Origin: an uncultured Syntrophobacterales bacterium
GTDB lineage: Bacteria; Desulfobacterota; Syntrophia; Syntrophales; UBA5619
Direction of reading: 5' to 3'
Assembly: GCA_903903205.1 (NCBI GenBank)
Contig: CAIUXU010000528.1
Location: 1 to 17,893, forward strand
DNA length: 17,893 nucleotides
The translations under genes and the position numbers were made by a program. The first letter of the stretch is position 1; each line of letters begins with the position of its first letter. Shown here in pieces: positions 12,942-17,893 of the stretch. The notes under the pieces are model-generated. The model did no database searches, was not told the DNA's origin, and saw nothing but the letters and a program-made list of their open reading frames with translations.

Positions 12942-13844
12942 GTGTTCAAATCAGGTTTCATTGGAATCATCGGCAGGCCCAATGTTGGAAAATCGACGCT
13001 TCTGAACGCGATCGTCGGCGAGCGGATCGCCATCACGACGCACAAACCCCAGACAACGCGGAACAAAATCATGGGGATCCGGAACCTCCCGGAGCCGCAG
13101 CCGGGGCAACTGATTTTTCTGGACACGCCGGGGATTCACAGCGCAACGACACCGCTGAACCGGGCGATGATCGAAACCGCAACGGGAACATTCGGAACGG
13201 TTGATCTCATTTTGCTCCTCGCCGAGGCGGCCCCTCTCCCCCACCCGGAGGACCGCTTTATTCTGGAATCCCTTGGGGAAAAATCGGTCCCCGTTTTTCT
13301 CGTGATCAACAAGATCGATCTCGTGGACAAACCGCTATTACTGCCTTTAATCGAGGTCTACGGAAAACTTTTTCCGTTTAGGGAGATCCTGCCGATTTCC
13401 GCGCTGAAAGGCGGGGGGATTGACGCCCTGACTGCGGAGATCTGGAAACTTCTCCCCGAGGGGCCGCGATACTTCCCCGAGGAGATGATGACGGACCGCT
13501 CCGAGCGTTTCATCGCCGCCGAGATCATCCGCGAGAAGATCACCCTCCGCACCCACAAGGAGATCCCCTACGTCACCGCCGTTGTCGTGGACGCCTTCAA
13601 GGAGGATGAGGCGAAGAACATGATCCGGGTCGCGGCAACGATCCATGTGGAAAAGGAGTCGCAGAAGGGGATCATCATCGGCAAGAAGGGAGCGATGCTC
13701 AAAGAGATCGGCACCAGGGCGCGCCTGGAGATGGAGAAGTTCTTCGCCGCAAAGGTCTTTCTCGAACTTTTTGTCCGTGTCGCGAAGGACTGGACCCACG
13801 ACCCCCGCATGCTCAAGGAGTTCGGGTACCGGGAGAAGGGGTAA
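12942..13844 (+). CDS. era: GTPase Era
   Basis: The 300-aa protein is the ribosome-assembly GTPase Era, which binds the 3' end of 16S rRNA during 30S maturation. G motifs are plain: G1 GRPNVGKS (11-18), the switch region THKPQTTR, G3 DTPG (61-64) and G4 NKID. A C-terminal KH domain is marked by KGIIIGKKGAMLKEIG and ends in LKEFGYREKG, as is typical. GTG 12942 is the start, supported by GGAGG 5 nt upstream and the usual FKSGFIGIIGRPN N-terminus. A perfect inverted repeat lies immediately upstream. Its 3' end is only 6 nt from the convergent permease gene. Confidence 0.96.
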   Translation: MFKSGFIGIIGRPNVGKSTLLNAIVGERIAITTHKPQTTRNKIMGIRNLPEPQPGQLIFLDTPGIHSATTPLNRAMIETATGTFGTVDLILLLAEAAPLPHPEDRFILESLGEKSVPVFLVINKIDLVDKPLLLPLIEVYGKLFPFREILPISALKGGGIDALTAEIWKLLPEGPRYFPEEMMTDRSERFIAAEIIREKITLRTHKEIPYVTAVVVDAFKEDEAKNMIRVAATIHVEKESQKGIIIGKKGAMLKEIGTRARLEMEKFFAAKVFLELFVRVAKDWTHDPRMLKEFGYREKG

Positions 13845-13850
13845 TACCCT

Positions 13851-15530
13851 TTATTTATCCACCTTTGTCAGCTTCGCCCCGATCCTCGATGCGATCACGA
13901 CAAGAGTGGTGGAAATAAAGATCATGATGATCCCCAGAGCGGAAAGCCTCCCCCACAAACCGTCTTCGGCAAACCGGAGGATCTGGACAGCGAGAACCTC
14001 CGTCCCCGGACGAGAGAGGACGACGGAGAGGCTCAGTTCGCGGACAAACATCGTCGCCATCAATATCCAACCCGAAACAATTCCTGGAACCAAAAGCGGA
14101 ATGACGATCCGCCGCATCGTGTAAAGCGGCCCACCGCCGCAGACCCGGGATGACTCCTCCAGGTTGCTGTGGATCTGGACGAAGGCGCTGGTCAGCGGCC
14201 GGATTCCGTAGGGCAGGTATGTCGCGATGTAGCCGATGAGAAGCGCCCAGATCGTCGCGTAGAGCGGCGTCTGAACGAAAAACCACATAAAACCGATGCC
14301 GACGACGATCCCCGGAAATGAGAACGAGAGGAAACTCAAGGATTCGAGAAAGCCGGAGGCCTTCGTCCGGACCTTGACGATCACGTAGGCAACAAAGAAG
14401 GAGAGGATCATCCCCAGTGTCGCCCCGCCGACACCGAGGTAGAGGCTGTTCTTGAGCGAAAGCAGCGAAACGGGGTCTTTGAGAACCGCGATCCAGTGCT
14501 TCCAGCCCATCATCGCGAAGGCTTTCGCGCTCGGGACCATGGAGTAGGGAACGACGGAGGTGTAGAAAAGGACAAGAACCGGCAAAATAATCAGCACAAA
14601 CGATAGCAAAGCGACGATTCCGAAAAGGGGATACCGCGCCCCCTTCAAGTCGATCACGCTCGGCCGGTAGCCCCGGCTGGATATGGTGACATATTTCTCC
14701 CCTTCCCGGGTCAGGTGGCGGTAGAGAAAGATCAGCGTGATCGAGGCGGCAAGAGCGCTCATGCCCACCGCCGCCGCCATCCCGTAGTCCGTGACATACC
14801 CGGTCGCAACGACGCGGTAGATGTGGGTTGCCAGCACGTAGATCCGCCCCGGCATGCCGATCACCGACGGAACAGCAAAGGAGGCCAGGCTCCGGACGAT
14901 GACAAGCGTTGCAGCGGCGAGGATGGCCGGCCGGAGAACCGGCAGGGTGACCCGCATCAGCGTCCGCAGGTTCGACGCTCCGCACACCTTCGAGGACTCT
15001 TCCAGCGAAACATCAAACGCCGACATGGCCGGGGCGATGACCAGGTAGGCGATCGGCAGGTCCAGGAGCCCCTCTACAAGGATCATCCCCTGGAGCGTGT
15101 AGATGCTGAGCGCCGCCCCCTCCCAGCCGAAAACCTGCCGCAGAAAAAGATTGATCATGCCGTTCGACGGATTGAGCAGCAGAACCCAGCTTACGGCAAA
15201 CAGGATGTGCGGCACCATCATCGGAATCAGCGAAATGATCCGGAACATGAACTTGAACGGGATGTTCGTCCGGGTATTCAGATAGGCCAGAAACAGGGCC
15301 AGGACCGTAGAGACGATCGCGGAGCCGATCGTGAAAATGGCCGTATTGACGAGGATTTCGGCAAAGGCAGGATCGGTGTAGGCCTTGACATACTTCGAGA
15401 GCGTGAACGTTCCAAAGGCGTTCAGCCCCTCGCTGAAGCTCCCCAGAATGAGCATGACAACGGGGCAAACCGTGAGGAATCCGACAATCGCGATCAGGCC
15501 CGGTGTCATGCCCATTCTTGTCTTTTGCAT
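13851..15530 (-). CDS. ABC importer permease, two fused BPD_transp_1 domains
   Basis: This 559-aa inner-membrane protein has about twelve hydrophobic segments and two EAA-type cytoplasmic loops, EESSKVCGASNLRTLMRVTL in the first half and EESSRVCGGGPLYTMRRIVI in the second, so two permease domains are fused. This is the layout of FbpB/SfuB/AfuB iron(III) and phosphonate-type permeases and of ThiP. The two loops would contact the ATPase dimer. ATG 15530 has AAGGG upstream that overlaps the end of the ATPase gene; the genes are 15 nt apart. It is the last gene of the importer operon and ends 6 nt from era. The transported substrate is unknown. Confidence 0.92.
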   Translation of the reverse strand: MQKTRMGMTPGLIAIVGFLTVCPVVMLILGSFSEGLNAFGTFTLSKYVKAYTDPAFAEILVNTAIFTIGSAIVSTVLALFLAYLNTRTNIPFKFMFRIISLIPMMVPHILFAVSWVLLLNPSNGMINLFLRQVFGWEGAALSIYTLQGMILVEGLLDLPIAYLVIAPAMSAFDVSLEESSKVCGASNLRTLMRVTLPVLRPAILAAATLVIVRSLASFAVPSVIGMPGRIYVLATHIYRVVATGYVTDYGMAAAVGMSALAASITLIFLYRHLTREGEKYVTISSRGYRPSVIDLKGARYPLFGIVALLSFVLIILPVLVLFYTSVVPYSMVPSAKAFAMMGWKHWIAVLKDPVSLLSLKNSLYLGVGGATLGMILSFFVAYVIVKVRTKASGFLESLSFLSFSFPGIVVGIGFMWFFVQTPLYATIWALLIGYIATYLPYGIRPLTSAFVQIHSNLEESSRVCGGGPLYTMRRIVIPLLVPGIVSGWILMATMFVRELSLSVVLSRPGTEVLAVQILRFAEDGLWGRLSALGIIMIFISTTLVVIASRIGAKLTKVDK

Positions 15531-15545
15531 CGCACGTTACCCTTT

Positions 15546-16634
15546 TTAATTCAACAAGATCGAGCAGTGGCGCGGGTCGAAGTGGAGCGCAATCTCTTCG
15601 CCCTCCCGGACGGCGGTTGTCGGTTCGATCCGGAAGATCAGCAGGGTCTCCCCGACCCGGATCTCCCCCTCATAGGCGTCGCCGACGAAGACCAGGGATT
15701 CGACCTTTCCCCGGAAGATGTTGCGCCCGACATTATGGTCCGCCTTCAAAACCCGGATGAATTCCGGGCGGATGCACACGGTGACCGCCGCACCCGGCGA
15801 GGCGTTGATCTTCTTCTCGCAGGCGATGGCGCCGATCGCGGAATCGACAGTGGTCTCGCCTTCCCCCACCGTCGCCACCCTGCCTTCGATGAAGTTCGCG
15901 CGGCCGATGAAATCCGCCACAAACCGCCGGTCGGAGTCGAAATAGATCTCCCGGGGTGTCCCCATTTCGACAATGCGGCCGCTCTTCATCACCGCGACGG
16001 TATCCGACAGCGACAGGGCCTCGATCCGGTCGTGGGTCACGTAAACGGCGGTAATTTTGAGTTCCGTGAGAAAGGCCCGCAGCTCCTTGCGCGTCTCCTC
16101 CCGGAGTTTCGCATCCAGGTTCGAGAGGGGTTCGTCGAAAAGGATCACCTTCGGCTCGGCAACCAGCGCCCTGGCGAGGGCAACCCGCTGCTGCTGCCCG
16201 CCACTCAGCTTCGTCGCCGGCCGCTTCTCGAACCCGTCCAACTGAACGAAATGGAGCGTCTTTTCGACCTTCCTTCTGATATCATCTTTGGGTTCGTTGC
16301 GGGTCTGGAGCGGGTAGGCCACGTTGTCGAAGACGTTCATGTGGGGCCAGATGGCGTAGGTCTGGAATACCATCCCCAACCCGCGCCGGTCCGGCGGAAC
16401 GTAGATGCCCTTTTCCGTCGAGAAGACCACCTCGCCGCCGATCGCGATCTCCCCCGAATCGGGCATCTCCAGGCCGACGATGCAGCGCAGCAACGTGGTC
16501 TTGCCGCAGCCGCTCGGCCCGAGCAGCGTGAAGATCCGGTTGGCCGGGATGATCAGATCGACCTGGTCCAGCGCCGCGATGGTCTTGCCTTCCGAATAGT
16601 AATTCTTGTTGAGACCCTTGATGCTGATTTCCAT
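15546..16634 (-). CDS. ABC importer ATPase (FbpC/PotA type) with TOBE domain
   Basis: The 362-aa product has Walker A GPSGCGKT (39-46), signature LSGGQQQR (143-150), Walker B VILFDE (163-168), D-loop SNLD and H-loop H201 (VTHD), so it is a full ATPase. The C-terminal third (about 240-362) looks like a regulatory TOBE domain, as in FbpC, PotA and CysA. It powers the double permease encoded 15 nt downstream, and the 118-aa gene lies 11 nt upstream. The MEISIKGLNKNY start matches relatives, though only a weak AGG lies 13 nt before the ATG. Confidence 0.93.
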   Translation of the reverse strand: MEISIKGLNKNYYSEGKTIAALDQVDLIIPANRIFTLLGPSGCGKTTLLRCIVGLEMPDSGEIAIGGEVVFSTEKGIYVPPDRRGLGMVFQTYAIWPHMNVFDNVAYPLQTRNEPKDDIRRKVEKTLHFVQLDGFEKRPATKLSGGQQQRVALARALVAEPKVILFDEPLSNLDAKLREETRKELRAFLTELKITAVYVTHDRIEALSLSDTVAVMKSGRIVEMGTPREIYFDSDRRFVADFIGRANFIEGRVATVGEGETTVDSAIGAIACEKKINASPGAAVTVCIRPEFIRVLKADHNVGRNIFRGKVESLVFVGDAYEGEIRVGETLLIFRIEPTTAVREGEEIALHFDPRHCSILLN

Positions 16635-16645
16635 TTTTTTATAGC

Positions 16646-17002
16646 CTATGGACTGGTGATCTTGCGGTTCGGCCAGATGACTTTAAGAAGAGTCTTGACA
16701 TAGTCGTAATCGCATGTCCCAAAATCTTCACTGCTTCCCCATATGAGAATCGAACCGTCCTCCTCAAAGAGGAGGTGTGCGCCACCCAGTTCGCTCACCT
16801 GCACCCCCGAAAGACCGAGAGCCTCTATCTCAATCTCTGTGTTCCGGAGGATCTCACGGTGCCAGAGATCCCCCGAGCGTAGGACTACCACACGCTCCGC
16901 ATTGACGGAAATCAAGACAAGAAGAATCTTGCCATGATAACCTTCTGGCAGAACGACCAAGGGGATGATCTTTTCCAGTCGTAACTCATCAGTAAAAAGC
17001 AT
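16646..17002 (-). CDS. 118-aa protein, possible Janus/PHPT1-like fold
   Basis: I do not firmly recognise this gene. Its place is tight: 14 nt after the binding-protein gene and 11 nt before the ATPase gene, which argues for a real co-transcribed gene, although no clear ribosome site precedes ATG 17002. The pattern KILLVLIS, VVVLRSGDLWHREIL, VSELGGAHLLF, ILIWGSSEDFG and VKTLLKVIWPNRKIT lines up by eye along the length of human PHPT1 (protein phosphohistidine phosphatase, Janus family). H48 falls at the catalytic His53 position, LGGAHL opposite LGGGRI, and IWGSSEDFG opposite the VYGYSMAYG loop. This alignment is from memory and partial. No signal peptide is seen, so it is probably cytoplasmic. 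Confidence 0.6.
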   Translation of the reverse strand: MLFTDELRLEKIIPLVVLPEGYHGKILLVLISVNAERVVVLRSGDLWHREILRNTEIEIEALGLSGVQVSELGGAHLLFEEDGSILIWGSSEDFGTCDYDYVKTLLKVIWPNRKITSP

Positions 17003-17016
17003 TTATGATTTCAACG

Positions 17017-17893
17017 TTACTGCGCTGCGAAAATCTTCTTGAACTCGTCTCCCCACTTCTTGATCTCGTCATCCGACAGTTCGCGGATCGGGATGACCTT
17101 CGCTTTGTCGATTCCGGCGATCGGGGGATAGATGCCCGGAGCGAGGACATATTCGCCCACCTTCTCGGCCATGATCTTCATGGCGTCCTGGGACAACCAG
17201 TAATCCACGAAGAGCCGCGAGGCATTGGGATGGGGTGCGCCCGCCGTAATGGCCATTCCCCGGGGAGTCCCCATCATCGGCTGGGAAACCCTTGCCCAAT
17301 CCAGCGGCGCAGGCGCCTTGGTGATGATGTATTTTGGCATCGAAATCCCGATCAGCTTCTCACCGCTCTCAATTGGCGCCGGTGTGGGGCCGAAAGAGGC
17401 CACAAACATTGGCTTGTTGGCGGCAAGTCCCTTGAGGAACTTCATCCATTCCGTGTCCGATTTGATCACGTTTTCCTTCAATCCAATAAGCCAGGAGATT
17501 GTCGTCGGATGAGAGGAGGGATCGGCCATGACGATCTTTCCCTTCCACTTCGGGTCCGTCAGGTCTTCATACTTTTTGGGGACATCGGCCGGCTTGACCA
17601 GTTCCTTGTTGTAGATCAGCGCGGCATACTCAATGCCGAAGCTCTGGATCTTGCCGTCCTTGTTTGCCCATTTCGGATATCCGGCCGCGGCAGGAGAGGT
17701 GTAGGATGCCAGAACACCTTTTTCCATCAGAAATTCGAGGACGGGCATCGGCGCCTGGAGAACATCGGCCGTGAGCTTGCCGGCCGCGTGTTCCGTCAGG
17801 ATCGTCGCAATGAATTTGGTGGTGGAGAGTCTCGTATATTCCGCCTTGACGCCGTACCGCTTTCCGAAATCCTCCAGAATCGGCTCCACGGAG
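17017..17893 (-). CDS. ABC importer periplasmic binding protein (5' end cut by window edge)
   Basis: The frame is open to the right edge, so the signal peptide and N-terminus are outside; about 292 residues are visible. The pattern is that of iron/phosphonate/polyamine-type binding proteins: EFLMEKGVLASYTSP, FGIEYAALIYNKELV, DLTDPKWKGKIVMADPSSHP, APIESGEKLIGISMP and ASRLFVDYWLSQDAMKIMAE. The adjacent Tyr-Tyr ferric ligands of classical FbpA near the C-terminal third are not seen, and KVGEYVLAPGIYPP stands there instead, so the ligand may not be Fe(III). It is the first visible gene of the importer operon. A GTG at 17889 is internal and should not be taken as the start. Confidence 0.9.
   Translation of the reverse strand, partial: SVEPILEDFGKRYGVKAEYTRLSTTKFIATILTEHAAGKLTADVLQAPMPVLEFLMEKGVLASYTSPAAAGYPKWANKDGKIQSFGIEYAALIYNKELVKPADVPKKYEDLTDPKWKGKIVMADPSSHPTTISWLIGLKENVIKSDTEWMKFLKGLAANKPMFVASFGPTPAPIESGEKLIGISMPKYIITKAPAPLDWARVSQPMMGTPRGMAITAGAPHPNASRLFVDYWLSQDAMKIMAEKVGEYVLAPGIYPPIAGIDKAKVIPIRELSDDEIKKWGDEFKKIFAAQ

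Noticed and set aside
14715..16703. 662-codon plus-strand open frame antisense to the ABC permease and ATPase genes
   Set aside because: Composition is dominated by Arg/Asp/His/Gly-rich low-information sequence typical of an antisense frame of GC-rich genes, and both opposite genes have full domain motifs.

Overview
The window reads as chromosomal DNA of a Gram-negative, probably anaerobic bacterium, most likely of the Desulfobacterota (old Deltaproteobacteria; a Syntrophales-like member is my best guess). This is inferred from the gene mix: CarD regulator, pcm, a DciA-type protein, DUF1015, mtaB-rnc-radical SAM-era, a tungsten-type aldehyde oxidoreductase and a tripartite-tricarboxylate TctB protein, with moderately GC-rich coding DNA. 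No rRNA, tRNA or CRISPR array was seen.

Layout. Left block (1-4950) is mostly minus strand: a CarD-family regulator cut by the left edge; then pcm followed by an overlapping LysM/M23 lipoprotein gene, with a good sigma-70-like promoter in front of pcm; a plus-strand DciA-like gene that overlaps tail-to-tail with a tRNA1(Val) adenine-N6 methyltransferase-like gene, itself directly downstream of a DUF1015 gene. Next comes an AT-richer, degenerate stretch (4951-5492) holding the N-terminal remnant of a DDE transposase and a start-less minus-strand frame that would encode a membrane tail.

Middle block (5493-9072, plus strand) is a compact five-gene unit: a MoaD/ThiS-like small protein ending in Gly-Gly, an aldehyde:ferredoxin oxidoreductase family enzyme, a stand-alone TctB-like membrane protein, a GlcG/HbpS-type protein and a small alpha/beta hydrolase. 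The plausible theme is uptake and low-potential redox conversion of an organic acid or aldehyde by a pterin-bound W/Mo enzyme, but the substrate cannot be read from sequence. A convergent gene (9090-9542) encodes a two-helix membrane protein with a striking seven-residue repeat tail.

Housekeeping block (9710-13844, plus strand): mtaB, rnc, an Elp3-like radical SAM gene and era, for RNA modification, RNA processing and ribosome assembly. A perfect 18-bp inverted repeat with an 11-nt loop, resembling a REP/REPIN-type element, sits just upstream of era.

Right block (13851-17893, minus strand) is an ABC importer operon of the Fe(III)/phosphonate/polyamine type in the order binding protein (cut by the right edge), a 118-aa unknown protein, ATPase, fused double permease. 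The 118-aa protein resembles the Janus/PHPT1 (protein phosphohistidine phosphatase) fold by eye, including a His at the catalytic position. It is the most interesting single candidate here.
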